A DNA stretch of 64,000 nt from Cristatella mucedo (Eukaryota > Bryozoa > Phylactolaemata > Cristatellidae): the NCBI GenBank assembly GCA_009760855.2, contig WPIO01000090.1:434001-498000 (forward strand), read 5' to 3'. The notes under the pieces are model-generated. The model saw nothing but the letters and a program-made list of their open reading frames with translations, was not told the origin of the DNA and did no database searches. Each line of letters starts with the position of its first letter. Position 1 is the stretch's first letter. Positions 1 to 10,440 of the stretch are shown piece after piece. A program made the translations under genes and the position numbers.

Positions 1-668
1 TCTTTGGTAGCCCAGCCAAAAGGGAATTACAATAATCAAGCCGAGACAGAACTAAAGAGCTAGTTAAATTTTTTACAAGCCACTGTGGGAGACAGCTTCT
101 AATCTTGGATAGGGATCGGATGTGATGGCTAGCTGTAGAGGCAGTCTTCTGAATGAAGCTTTTTAAATTGAGGCAGCTGTCGAACACGACACCTAGATTA
201 CGAGCACGTGGTGAAGGTCGCACAATAGCATCACCTATTAGGACAGCAAAGCCTTTTAATCCAGCCACACGCTTAGGGTGTCCTATGAGAAGCAGTTCAG
301 TTTTATCGTCATTTAATTTCAGGAAGTTGTCCGACATCCAGGATCGAATATCGGCAAGGCAAGCATTCAGTTTCTCAGTTGCTGCAGCAGATTCCGACGG
401 TTTAAATGACAAATAAAACTGAGTATCGTCAGCATGGAAGTGATATCCTATTCCATGGGCCTTAATCACTTTTCCCAGAGGTTGCGTATAAATAGAGAAC
501 AGCAAGGGACCAAGTACAGACCCTTGAGGGACTCCACAGGTGACCCTTCTCATGTCTGAGACCTGACCCCCACACGACACGTATTGAACACGATCAGACA
601 AGTAGGATTTAAACCACGCCAGTGCTTCGTCTGCCAGACCGATCGTGCCATCCGCCGAGCTAGGGTAA
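1..668 (-). mobile_element. L2/CR1-like LINE fragment, family B (reverse transcriptase)
   Basis: Read on the minus strand this is one open frame running off the window start. It shows reverse-transcriptase hallmarks in order: a segment ending ALAWFKSYLSDR, then GVPQGSVLGPLLF, then the catalytic box FHADDTQFYLSF, then LKLNDDKTELLL and NLGVVFDS. These are the palm and thumb motifs of the CR1/L2/Rex group of non-LTR retrotransposons, whose enzyme copies element RNA into a nicked chromosomal target. The catalytic ADD is intact. The 5' end breaks near 668, where it meets an LTR-like repeat, so the copy is 5' truncated. Its sequence differs clearly from the commoner L2 family elsewhere in the window (FYADDTQLYLCF), hence the separate family label. 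The 3' end lies outside the window. Confidence 0.85.
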
Positions 669-1325
669 GACGAGCGGCCGTCAGGTTAAACATCTTTATA
701 ATAACACATGCGCCAACAACAAAAGGGGAACTAAAACAAGTTTACAGGGAGAATCCTATACATTATACACTATGGGAGCGCAAGATGACGCAGCAAGCGC
801 GAACAAACGTGTTAGTTGGGGTCAGTCGGCTTCGGCAGTCCTGTCGTTGTACCGACTCCGAGTCCAACAGTACGAGCGTACGCCGTCCAAAACCCGGCTG
901 GATGAGTAACTGCTGGCTAGTCCGAGTCGACAACTACTACAGTCGTAAGCTTCCACCGAAAGATGCCAACACACGGGGGGGGGGGTCACGAACACGCTAC
1001 ACGGGGAACGCGGTATAAACAAGCCAACAACGAGCGAGCTATCCAGCTCCACTCGGGCCTTGGTACTCGTTCCCTTGCGTGCGTGGCAGCATCGCCGGAG
1101 CACGCCTGCACGAATCCAGGTGCATAACTCGGCGAGACCGGGAGCCTCCAACACCACGACTTACTTGGCCAACTTCCCGTACCCAAGAGCCCCGGTGACC
1201 TCATATCACCGCATACATCCGGCCGTGCCGTAGGTCCGACCCCGGCCTAGCCGGTGACCCTAACCCTCACTTTAGCCGTCCAGTATCTGCCAACCGAACC
1301 CAGCCTGGGTACAGAATTACTACCT
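668..1325 (-). repeat. LTR-like dispersed repeat, copy 1 (minus)
   Basis: A GC-richer block whose reverse complement matches 6880-7340. Shared stretches include TTGGACGGC, an ACACGTTTGTTCGC segment, GTATAGGA, and a TATA-like TTATAAAG. It begins near TGTACCC on the minus strand and is cut off near 668 by the L2-like fragment. No long meaningful ORF is seen; apparent frames on both strands are not recognisable proteins. The TG start, TATA box and length suggest a solo or partial LTR, but this is inference. An 11-bp poly-G run lies at 975-985. Confidence 0.55.
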
Positions 1326-1800
1326 CAACTCTATTAAAGTAATTAAAGTAATTATATTATATATTAAAGTAATAAGAAAATTTAAAGGTAATAAATTTGT
1401 GTCCGTCGTGAAATTGTGAGCACTGTATTTATGTAAGAAACATCTGCTTAGACTGTGGACACATTAATCATAATATTACTGCATTTGTACACTACCGTCA
1501 CATAGCTTGGTTTCCTTATAGGCACTTAAGTTGTGCTGTATACAATGCACGATCAATTTATCAGTGCTAGCTTACACAAGGTGTGCAGCATGTGGAGGTT
1601 AATGGTGAAATGTCAGTTTCAGCGTGTCAAATAAGGCTGGCGGTAGATTGCACGGTGACAACTCGCTAATCACACATACGAGGAATAAAAAGTACCCATT
1701 AAATGCTTTAATAAACAGGAGCATTTTTCTGATGTTTACACATTCTTTCAAGTCTAGAAATGTCTGTGTTACAGTCACAAGCGAGTCCCTGGTTTTCGGA
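1325..1800. other. Unannotated AT-rich spacer
   Basis: No gene, recognisable repeat or RNA structure seen. It separates the LTR-like repeat from the 3' tail of the L2 element. Confidence 0.4.
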
Positions 1801-1802
1801 GA

Positions 1803-3357
1803 ATAATAATAATAATAATAATAATATTGCACTTGATAAAGCGCCCTCAGAGAACTTAATCTCTTTCTAGGCGCTTTACATTTGCTGCAAAGTGATACGC
1901 AATAGAATAGTAAGTAAAATCATGCTTGAAAAACAAACAAAATGAATAACATGGTTAGGGGTTACATGCACTGGGTCAGCATGCAAATGTGGTTAGTGGC
2001 AGCATGAACAGTGTCAGCACGCATAAGCACATCGAGGACGAATCACAAGGACCCACTAAATGCTGTCCTAAATAGGTGTGTTTTTAAGTTTGTTTTAAAT
2101 GTGGTCAGGTCAGGGGATATTCTGATGCAGGTCGGGAGGGAGTTCCAGGCTGTGGGAGCATACGAGCTAAATGCACGGTCTCCAAAGGATCTAAGGTTTG
2201 TACGAGGTATTTCTAGACTGTTGGATTCCGAAAAGCGAGTGGTACGATGCTTTGCCTGATGGGGTAGTATCTCTGAAAGATAGGCTGGAGCCATAGAATG
2301 AAGAGACCTAAAAGTGAGCGACAAAACCTTGAAGTCAATCCGTTGCTTGACTGGTAACCAGTGCAGGTCGGCGAGAAGTGGAGTAATGTGGCAACTGCGA
2401 CGCTCACGACAGACAAGCCTAGCTGCAGAGTTTTGCACCAGCTGCAATCGCCTGATCGCACATGCTGGTAGGCCAGTAAGCAGTGAGTTGCAGAAGTCGA
2501 GACGAGATGTCACGAATGCATGGACCAACTTGGACGTGGTATCCTTATCTAAACAAGCCCTAATTTTAGCAATGTTATGAAGCTGAAAATAGGCTGATTT
2601 GACTGTGGAGCTGATGTGGTCGTCTAACGAGAGGTCGCTTTGGAATATGACACCTAGATTTTGAGCTGATGCAACTGGAGATATGCTGGCAGAGCCAATT
2701 TTGAAAGTCAGCCTTTCCAATTTCTGAATAACACTAGGTTTGCCCATAACTAGTAAGTTAGTTTTATCATCGTTAAGTTTTAGAAAATTTGCTGCCATCC
2801 ATGATCGGATGTCATCAATGCATGCAGCAAGTGAGTTGAGAGAATTTGAGGTGCTCGAAGGCTGGGAGGGATCAAAGCAAAGGTACAACTGAGTGTCATC
2901 CGCATAGAAGTGAAAGCCTAGATTGTGCTTGGCAATCACATCAGCGAGAGGGAGAGTATAAACGGTGAAAAGGACCGGACCTAGCACAGAGCCCTGAGGT
3001 ACTCCATATTTTAGAGGTACTTCAGATGATCTTTGTCCATTCACGTCAACACTCTGGAGTCTCCCACTGAGATAGGACCTGAACCACTGCAGAGCAGTGC
3101 CAGTGATGCCCAGGCAAGATGAGAGGCGCTCTAGAAGTACTTTTTGATCGATGGTATCAAAAGCTGCCGAAAGATCGAGCAAAACAAGAAGAGACACTCT
3201 ACCCATGTCTGCATTCCTAAGTAGGTCGTTGTATACCCGAAGCAATGCTGACTCTGTGGAGTGATTAGCTCTAAAGCCAGACTGGAACTTACTAGCAAGG
3301 TGTGAGGTTTCGATATACGAGTTCAGCTGGTCTCCCGCGACCCGTTCCAGTGAAAAC
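1803..3357 (-). mobile_element. Young 5'-truncated L2-like LINE, family A
   Basis: On the minus strand the element runs from within the reverse transcriptase (near 3357) to a 3' untranslated region of about 240 bp. That region ends in a self-complementary motif (GCGCCTAGAAAGAGATTAAG to GAGGGCGCTTTATCAAGTGC) and a (TTA)n tail at 1803-1826. The coding part is open to the natural stop. The 3' 600 bp is almost identical to the element at 42577-43175, which marks recent transposition. The 5' portion (endonuclease and N-terminal palm) is missing, the usual result of incomplete target-primed reverse transcription. Confidence 0.9.
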
Positions 3358-3410
3358 GAAATAGCTACATGGTCTAAACAGTTTTGTCGCTTCATACTCA
3401 GTTTAGCCAA
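2043..3410 (-). CDS. L2-like reverse transcriptase, intact frame but 5' truncated
   Basis: A 455-codon open frame, of which residues from about 19 onward are the LINE polymerase. Visible motifs: FQSGFRANHSTESALL (residues 42-57); the first catalytic aspartate block LLDLSAAFDTID (near 77-88); GVPQGSVLGP (136-145); the catalytic YADD box (169-172); LNDDKTNLLVMG further on; and the conserved C-terminal segment with SFGDRAFSSYAPTAWNSLP that characterises L2/CR1 proteins. The first 18 residues do not resemble the family and come from flanking DNA, so the natural start is lost. The enzyme would make element cDNA at a nicked target. With its endonuclease and N-terminal part gone this copy is not expected to move by itself, although no stop or frameshift breaks the remaining domain. 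It lies upstream of the kinase gene, on the opposite strand. Confidence 0.9.
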   Translation of the reverse strand: MAKLSMKRQNCLDHVAISFSLERVAGDQLNSYIETSHLASKFQSGFRANHSTESALLRVYNDLLRNADMGRVSLLVLLDLSAAFDTIDQKVLLERLSSCLGITGTALQWFRSYLSGRLQSVDVNGQRSSEVPLKYGVPQGSVLGPVLFTVYTLPLADVIAKHNLGFHFYADDTQLYLCFDPSQPSSTSNSLNSLAACIDDIRSWMAANFLKLNDDKTNLLVMGKPSVIQKLERLTFKIGSASISPVASAQNLGVIFQSDLSLDDHISSTVKSAYFQLHNIAKIRACLDKDTTSKLVHAFVTSRLDFCNSLLTGLPACAIRRLQLVQNSAARLVCRERRSCHITPLLADLHWLPVKQRIDFKVLSLTFRSLHSMAPAYLSEILPHQAKHRTTRFSESNSLEIPRTNLRSFGDRAFSSYAPTAWNSLPTCIRISPDLTTFKTNLKTHLFRTAFSGSL

Positions 3411-3469
3411 GCGATCTGAGTCAGGAAAGAATCACCACGATATGCAGCTGTGGAATAGCCCTCACCATT

Positions 3470-3800
3470 AGAATAGAGTCCGGGTAATGAAGGGACCTAA
3501 AGTTCCTTGACAGGACCTATAATTCGGTATACCAATTGGTTGAAATCCAGCACAGTACAATTAGCAGTAACTTAAAGATTCGGCTGTGAAGCTTAGGATA
3601 GACAAGCTTCGCTGTAATGCATTGCATCAAATTTAAGCACGCGATTGCAATTCCTGGTTTAGCGGCACACACTGGTAACTGCTTGCAAAAGTTTAAGCCG
3701 CTTTAAGTAGCTGCAACTTAGCAGACTTAACTGCAGCACTGATCCAGACGTTTAATGAAAGTTCTGTTTTCAATACGACACCTGAGCCTGAGGAGGAAGA
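3470..3800 (-). mobile_element. Old L2 relic
   Basis: Heavily mutated minus-strand match to the C-terminal third of the L2 reverse transcriptase. Blocks resembling AAGGGACCTAAA, GACAAGC-T-GCTG and GACTTAACTGCAGCACTGAT appear in the same order and spacing as in 2300-2650. No open frame remains. Confidence 0.55.
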
Positions 3801-5860
3801 CCTCTACGCGACTATAACCCGTATATACTATATCAGCAGTTTTGAAAACATGTACAGCAGCTGCTGCAAGCCTGTTGTTGAATGAGTTGGATTTAACCAC
3901 CAGTATTAGCAGTAGTTTTCTGGCAGTTCCCGAGATTTTTCTAGCTCGGTTCTTTATTTAACGCGGCAATCGATGGATTTAGAGCGCAGCTGAAAGAAAT
4001 TTACTTACGCTGAGCCTCAGTCATACAGTCGCAACTGGAGTTTCACAGATACCCAACTAGTGGGAGTCCAGTGAACAGGCCGAAGAAAAGCTGGCATTAG
4101 CTCGCTGAAAAGGTAGCCTCTCCAATTTTAAATTCTTGCGCAATTAAATGCAGTCTTTTGGTTAACTCTCCGTACACATTGCTTTGCTCAAGATGAGTTG
4201 AGGAGTGGGCTGCCTTTAAGTCCAACTGGCTCTGGCACGCGCTTCCGTTTCATTGCTACGGCTGAGGAAGCTACTCTTGCACCCGTGAAAATGTCGGACG
4301 CAGGGAAAGTATGTTGACAATTGAAGCGTAGGCAATAGTAAAAAACCGAGCGCAGTCTCCCGGTAGAGATTCAGGTCAGTCCTAGCCACAGAATTTCACA
4401 TGGCAGCTCAACTTAAGCATTACATGTCAACGCGCAACCAAAAGCACACGGTACGGCACAAGAATCAGCAGCAGCAAGTAAAAATCAGCACCAAACTCAA
4501 TATCTCTCATCGGACTAGCTAGTATACCTAGTACGATAAAGTAGCGCAATGCATTGACGATAGTATCTCAGTTACTCTAGAGAAGTGAAGTCTATTTATC
4601 CATGTCAAAAGACATTACGTCGCCCCGACTGCCGCGTGCATGGCTATGTTTATTTAAAAGAGCCAGCTGCTTCACAGAGCGGGGAAAATTACTTGCCCAA
4701 TAATGGCCTATACCACGACAACGGATCTGATCAACAAAGGTATGGCGAAGGCAAGGAGCTAAGTCAGGAAATTGGCGAAACTGCCTAGGCTTAGTTCCGC
4801 CAATTTGCCAGCTCTATTTACTAAATACTTTATATCAAACCGAGCGACCCTGGTCGCAGTTCATAGTCTCAGGAATAGAAATATTGTTTTTATAATTCTG
4901 ACTGTCTCTTCCAGCTATGGTCTGCACTAATAACTATCTCGCAAAATTGAAGTAAGAGATACAGATTATTCAGAGCTAGGCTTCTTTTTCTAAGCCCTAA
5001 TGCATTTTCTTCCTTAGTCATCTATGCTTACTGGGAAGAACTTGCCTGTGTGTCAGGGCAAGCTATCTTTCCTAATAGACCTCTTCCCTTGGTATCATTT
5101 CCTGTTCTTTTGCAAGATTTCCTCCAAGGCAAGCTATTTTTCCTCCTAGCCTGTTGATCGTGGTGTATTTTCTTGTTCCTTTGCAAGATTACCTAACAGC
5201 CTACTCGTTTCCTTTGGCAGGCTTTTCTAATCAAAATAATGTGCATTAAATTCAGAGAATTGAATTAACTAATTTGCCTCCAGATATGATTTATATTGCT
5301 AGAAATTAGCTTTCTGAGGGAGCCATATAAAATACCGTTTAACAAAACTTCACTGTAGACTGACTCCCTACGGTAGTGAAAAGATTTAACATATTCAAGA
5401 TCGTCAATAGAAAATTAAAAATGTTGGTGAACTCGGCTAATTTTGAATTTAAAGCCAACGAATATTATCAGCTCATAAGTTTTAATAAAAAAAATCATAG
5501 CTTAGTACGCAAATTGGGTAAACAAATATAAGTCTAAAGTCGCACCAATGTGAAAAGCCATGAGCGTCCCCGCTTTTTCCGAGTAAAATACGGAATGGAT
5601 GTGCTAACCTAGTGATTTGAATATTGCTGTTTTCACAGTTCATCGATAAGTTACTGCAGCTTTAGCCATTCGCTATCTCTGGTACTCCCTCGGATGAGAA
5701 ACTACAGATATTTATGTACTGTATGACTTATTTCAATGTTTTACATGGTTTTTCTTTATATCTTCTGCTTTATATATATTACGCCTTCACTAATGAAGAA
5801 AAAAAGATCATAGTGGTAACTTTATCGTAAATAAGGAATAAATAAGCCCATTGGAGGTAA
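3800..5860. other. No gene recognised; short imperfect tandem repeat
   Basis: About 2 kb without a supportable gene. An imperfect direct repeat with a period near 71 bp is visible at 5057-5198; both units carry GGCAAGCTAT, TTTCCT and TTTGCAAGATT. A 67-codon frame at 4585-4788 has no recognisable motif and is left uncalled. Confidence 0.4.
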
Positions 5861-5865
5861 CCCAC

Positions 5866-5879
5866 ATTACCATGGCAAC
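5866..5879. promoter_or_regulatory. X-box-like palindrome (candidate RFX site)
   Basis: ATTACCATGGCAAC is a near-perfect imperfect palindrome fitting the RFX-factor X-box consensus GTTRCCATGGYAAC. An inverted CCAAT box (ATTGG) lies about 15 bp upstream. In animals X-boxes often drive genes of cilia. The site is 67-80 bp upstream of a possible first exon at 5946 and close to a possible minus-strand exon at 6162-6373. Function is inferred from motif only. Confidence 0.4.
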
Positions 5880-5945
5880 CCTGGAGTATGCGGAATGCGA
5901 CAACTACCTGAATATTGGTCTAAATTATATGCAAATAGACTAAAA

Positions 5946-6014
5946 ATGCCGGGATCGTCGAGTTCTAATCGTCAGCAGAAAGACGGCGATTTCAAAAACG
6001 ATGCCTATTATTGT
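5946..6014 (+). CDS. Possible first coding exon, unrecognised protein
   Basis: An ATG opens a 23-codon frame, MPGSSSSNRQQKDGDFKNDA followed by YYC, ending exactly at a consensus donor GTAAGT at 6015. The hydrophilic, low-complexity start is typical of a protein N-terminus. An X-box-like palindrome and an inverted CCAAT box lie 67-100 bp upstream. No downstream exon could be joined with confidence. A frame at 6073-6273 (containing GHPAERTCMPEAALWAF) could be a continuation, but no acceptor and donor pair is convincing. This may be a real gene start or a chance combination; I do not recognise a family. Confidence 0.25.
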
Positions 6015-6161
6015 GTAAGTGCATAGCAGCTGACTAGATCCAAGGCAAAGATCGAGGGCACAATCGCAAAAAATGAGCGTAGTTTTTGAGAAATTGGTCA
6101 AGATTGATGGCTGGTTTGGGACAACCACTGATGACTTCTTCGGACACCCCGCAGAGCGTAC

Positions 6162-6373
6162 CTGCATGCCCGAAGCAGCCTTATGGGCTTTTTGTCACAA
6201 TTCTGCGACATATCGGATGCCACCGCCAACGGCAAGGCAATATTATCACGATCTTTGTCCGCACTACCAGCGATAATACCCAGGCGAGCACTGGCACCGC
6301 GATTGCGGACCTCCTGCACAATAGTTTCAGACCAGCGGTTAGCAATTGAGTTTCCGGGAAATGTTTCCCAGAA
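6162..6373 (-). CDS. Possible internal exon on minus strand, unrecognised
   Basis: On the minus strand a 70-codon open segment lies between a candidate acceptor (TGTGTGCAAG, exon from 6373; alternative TTGTGCAG, exon from 6313) and a good donor AG|GTACGC at 6161. It ends in phase 2. The region is richer in GC and CpG than its surroundings, and the minus frame uses coding-like codons (GGT, CGC, GCC). The peptide includes FPGNSIANRWSETIVQEVRN and ALPLAVASDMSQNCDKK, which match no family I can name. Open frames also exist on the plus strand here, so the strand is uncertain. It may belong to a gene sharing the X-box region, or be a captured gene fragment. Confidence 0.3.
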
Positions 6374-6479
6374 CTTGCACACAAAAATCATTGCTAACAT
6401 TTTTTGTTTATATCATTGAAGCCAACCGTAGCGTGCGTACTTTCGTTGAGCTCTTGAGCAGATAATATGATTCATTTAA

Positions 6480-6603
6480 AATAATTCATTAGTACAGCGC
6501 CCCAAGAGAACTTAATCTCCATTCAGGCGCTTCACATATGCCTCGGGGCACGAGAAAACGACCTCAGCCAAACATTGGTCTGGGCGAGCACCTTAACCAG
6601 CTC
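6480..6603 (-). mobile_element. SINE family 1 (tRNA-headed, L2-tailed), minus copy
   Basis: The reverse complement starts CTGGTTAAGGTGCTCGCCC, continues through a GAGGTCGT box-B-like region, and ends TGAAGCGCCTGAATGGAGAT then GGGGCGCTGTACTAATGAATTATT. This is the same layout as the copies at 17315 and 54115. The tail matches the L2 3' end. Confidence 0.75.
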
Positions 6604-6879
6604 TTCACATAATTATCCAGATTGCTTGGAAATTCTTCTGACGTTACTGCTACCGATTAAGGTCAACGGCGTTTTTGACTTCGAAACGCTGTATTTTCTA
6701 GAGCAGCTATACACGAATTAAATAATTAATTGCAATTCCACTTGCAAAAATTCGGTAACCTTGGTTGCCGCCATCGGACTCATATCTTTTAGCTGCATAA
6801 TTTATTTCTATAGAAAACTACGTAACCTAATACTATTTCCCAGTGCTTTTCGTGTGCCGCAGCACCAGATCTGGCTATA

Positions 6880-7500
6880 TGAACTCTGTACCCTAGAGTA
6901 GGCGGACCCACTGACATTCGATACGTCGGGCTGGGCGTTGCCTTGCCCCGGAAAGGTAAGGCCTTAGGTCAGCTCCGAGAGGCCCGAGGACCGGAACTGG
7001 GTACAACATGCTCGCTCTCTTTCGGCGGAAGCTCTCGACGGAGGTTCTTGTTGGACGTCCACTCCGTCTACCACAGATTACTCAGCTAGCCGGGTATTGG
7101 ACGGCTCACGCTTGTACTGGTGAAACGGAGTCCTGCGACGGTGCGACTGCGTAAGCCCACTGAGCAATAACACGTTTGTTCGCACTTGCGGCGTCATCCC
7201 GCGCTGCTATAGTTTACATTGTATAGGACCTTCCTCTGTAGGCTTGTTTAGTACCCTACTTTGTATAGCGCATGCGTATGCATTATATAAAGTGTTGTGT
7301 ACCCGATCGATCACGCGTGAACCACTCTTACCGGAGGGCCCGGCGTAACGACCTGAACCGACGTAGATAGTAGCGAGCAGTCAGTAGGAGTTAGCAGCTG
7401 GCCCCTGGAACTCAGCTACAACTCTTTAAGACTAGCATTTCTCCCCCTCCGGCATAGCCTTGTTCTATGATTCTATTGTACTGCCTCAGTTTCATACATA
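6880..7500 (+). repeat. LTR-like dispersed repeat, copy 2 (plus)
   Basis: Matches the reverse complement of 668-1325 over more than 400 bp, but extends further 3'. It contains a TATA-like box (ATTATATAAAG, near 7283). It could begin TGTACCC at 6887 and end near TTCATACA at 7498. GGCGCCGCTACACC follows at 7502 and resembles a primer-binding site of LTR retrotransposons. No gag or pol is seen after it, so it would be a solo or remnant LTR. The LTR identity is inference. Confidence 0.5.
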
Positions 7501-7990
7501 AGGCGCCGCTACACCCATACTAAGTATATAGTTTTCACTGTCCTATCATATTTCACTTGCATAACTGAGGCTTGAGACTATCTCTTTCGGCAGGTATTTC
7601 ATGACAGCACGCTGTTTAGGCTTTGCTTTTCAGGGCTTAATTAAATTAGCTCCCGACAACCAACTCAGTCGTTTTTTTATTTTAGAATATCGAAAAAAAA
7701 CCACGAGACTCCATTCATAGGCTGCAGCTCTGGTCAGAATGAGTTAAGACCAATACTGAGAAGCCACAACTCTATGTCCTTTCCTAACTCGGCAACCTTT
7801 GTTTACTTATTCAAGTCAAGTTTTTCTTAACACATTCTGGTTTATCAAATAAAGCTGGCTTTGTCTAGCCATTTGTATATATTGCTAATTCGTATAGTAA
7901 AAGAATATTTACTGCCGAAAGTTTACAGATAGATGTGTGTGTGTATGCAAACTCCAAGCCCATCTGAACTTTTCACAATGTAAGTAATGA
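7500..7990. other. Unannotated spacer
   Basis: AT-rich sequence with a short (TG)n tract near 7932; nothing else recognised. Confidence 0.35.
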
Positions 7991-7991
7991 T

Positions 7992-9285
7992 CATAATAAT
8001 ACTAATACTAATAATGCACTTCACAAAGCGCCCTCGGATAAATTAACCTCTTTCTAGGCGCTTTACATTTGCTGCAAAGGGAAATGCAATTGAATGGTAA
8101 GTAAGATCTTGCTTGAAAAACAAACAAATGAACAATATGGTTAGGGGTGACATGCACGGGGGGGGGGGGGGCAGCATGCAGATGTAGTTAGTGGCAGCAT
8201 TCACAGTGTCAGCACACATAAGCACATCAAGTACGAATTACAGGGACTGACTAAATGCTACCCTAAATAAGTGTGTTTTCAAGTTCCTTTTAAATGTGGT
8301 CAGGTCAGGGGATATTCTGACGCAAGTCGGGAAGGAGTTCCAGGCTTTGGGAGCATACGAACTAAATGCACGGTCTCCAAAGGATTTAAGGTTTGTACGA
8401 GGAATTTGTAGACTGTTGGATTCCGAAAAGCGGGTGCTACGATGCTTGGCCTGATTGGAAAGTAGATCTAAGAGATAGGCTGGAGCCAAAGAATAAAGTG
8501 ACCTAAAAGTGAGCGACAAAACCTTGAAATCTATCCGTTGCTGACTGGTAGCCAGTGCAGGTCGGAGAGAAGTGGGGTAACGTGGCAACTGCGACGCTCA
8601 CGACAGAAAAGCCTAGCTGCGGAGTTTTGCACCAGCTGCAATCGCCTGATCGCACATGCTCGTAGGCCAGTAAGCAGTGAGTTGCAGAAGTCGAGACGGG
8701 ATATCACGAATGCACGGACCGACTTGGACTGGGTATTCTTATCTAAACAAGCCCGAATTTCAGCAATGTTATGAAGCTGAAAATAGGTGAATTTGACTGT
8801 GGAGCTCATATGGTCGTCTAACGAGAGGTCGCTTTTGAATATGACAGATATATTTCGAGCCGATCCCACAGGAGACATGCTGGCAGAGCCAATTTTGAGA
8901 GTCAGCCTTTCCAATCTCAGAAGCACACTGGGTTTGCCCATAACTACTAAGTTAGTTTTATCATCGCTTAGTTTTAGAAAATGATCTGCCGTCCATGTGC
9001 AGATATCATCAACGCATGAAGTTAGTGAGTTGAGAGAATTTGAGGTGCTCGAAGGCTGGGAGGGATCAAAGCAAAGATACAACTGAGTGTCATCCGCATA
9101 GAAGTGAAAGCCTAGATTGTGCTTGAAAATCACATGAGCAAGAGGGAGAGTATAAACCATGAAAAGAACCGGACCTAACACGGAGCTCTGAGGTACTCCA
9201 TATTTCAGAGGTACTTCAGATGATCTTTGTTCATTCACGTCAATACTCCGGAGACTCCCACTGAGATAGGACCTGAACTACATCC
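7992..9285 (-). mobile_element. L2-like LINE, family A, frameshifted
   Basis: Minus-strand copy with a (TTA)-type tail near 7992, the 3' untranslated region, and reverse-transcriptase sequence to about 9285. A frame covering 9238-8531 holds GVPQSSVLGPVLF and an intact FYADDTQLYLCF box. The C-terminal part (8588-8238, with SFGDRAFSSYAPKAWNSFP) lies in another frame, so there is a frameshift near 8535-8590. GVPQG reads GVPQS. The 3' untranslated region carries a 12-bp poly-G run at 8159-8170. The element is 5' truncated within the palm. Confidence 0.88.
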
Positions 9286-9459
9286 AAGTAAGGCATCTTT
9301 CCCTCTACTAAGGCCACTACCCTGAAACAAGGCATTAGTCGGTCAAGATATTCTTAACAACAAAATAAATAATAATTACTTGCCTAACACCCATTAAGAA
9401 ATGTACATTTTTTATAAAATCAACCTATAAATAAGTAGTAATAAATTGCACTATGTAAA

Positions 9460-10440
9460 CAAGTGCATCGTGACTAGAAGTGACATGGAAGGTTTGTGCA
9501 CATAATTTGATTAGGGCACACACTGCCCAGTGTAGGCACTTGTGAGCTCTCATAAGATTTAGGAAATGGAAACACCTAATGCAGTGATAAAAAGGCATTT
9601 TAGCTTCCTTTATGATATCGGAATCTCAAGTGATGTTAGGTCGTGCAGTAGTAGAGTTTGAGTTCCACGCTTAGGTGGCGGGTACAGCTAAATGCTTGGT
9701 TTCTGCGGATGTGATTAATGTTAGAGGTAGGGCTCAACAAACTGATTCAGATTGGCGGGTCGTGCGACGCCTTGGCAAACCGGGGAGTACTTATAATAGG
9801 AAAGTTGGAGCTCGAGACAACGTGGAGCTAATCAAGTTACAGAGACGTGGATGTCGAAGCCCTGCACGATTGGGAAGCTCGGGCAGGCCATCAAGACGCA
9901 GGTCACTTCGGCAAAGGTGAGACTTACGAGCAGCCCCGAATGCTAGATACGTTATGCAGCTTAAATTATGCCAGATTGAAGTAGATATAATGAACACGTC
10001 TTAGATATTTCTAAATGTGAAACCTAGCACCATGTTTCTTGCCGAAGCCAATGAGAAATGCCAACGTAAACAAATATAATTATTAAACCATCTCATCGCT
10101 AAGCTGGCTTGGCCAAGTGATTAAGGGGTTTATCTCGATTAGGGTCAAGCAGAGGTCGTAGCATCGAGCCCCCTGTCTCATTTGTGAATCACCTGAAAAG
10201 AGACCAAGTTCACTTAGGGCATTACACATGGGAATTATAAATTACTCAATCAGGCTTAGCTTACCCATTTTCGCTAAGTTGTTTTTATCTCAATTCATTT
10301 CAGAATGCCTGAAGCCATCTATGATCGGGTTTCAGCAATACCTACATAAAGGGAGTTAAGAAAAACTGATGTGTTTGACTGCTGTGAAGAGTCCAAGCAA
10401 TTGTAAACACTAGTGCACTCATCTTGGCTCTGGTAAAGTG
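9460..10440 (-). mobile_element. Old L2 relic split by a SINE
   Basis: Degenerate minus-strand L2: 3' untranslated and C-terminal sequence at 9460-10060, and the ADD-to-LNDDK region at 10265-10440. A plus-strand SINE sits between them at about 10100-10245. No usable frame remains. Confidence 0.6.
10100..10245 (+). mobile_element. SINE family 1, plus copy
   Basis: Box-A-like TGGCCAAGTGATTAAGG and box-B-like GAGGTCGTAGCATCGAGCCC are followed by TGAATCACCTGAAAAGAGAC and an L2-like tail. It lies inside an older L2 relic, which dates it as the later insertion. Confidence 0.65.

Noticed and set aside
822-1204. Overlapping minus-strand frames of 72 and 111 codons
   Set aside because: They lie in the GC-rich LTR-like repeat, show no recognisable domain, and mutually overlap with a plus-strand frame.
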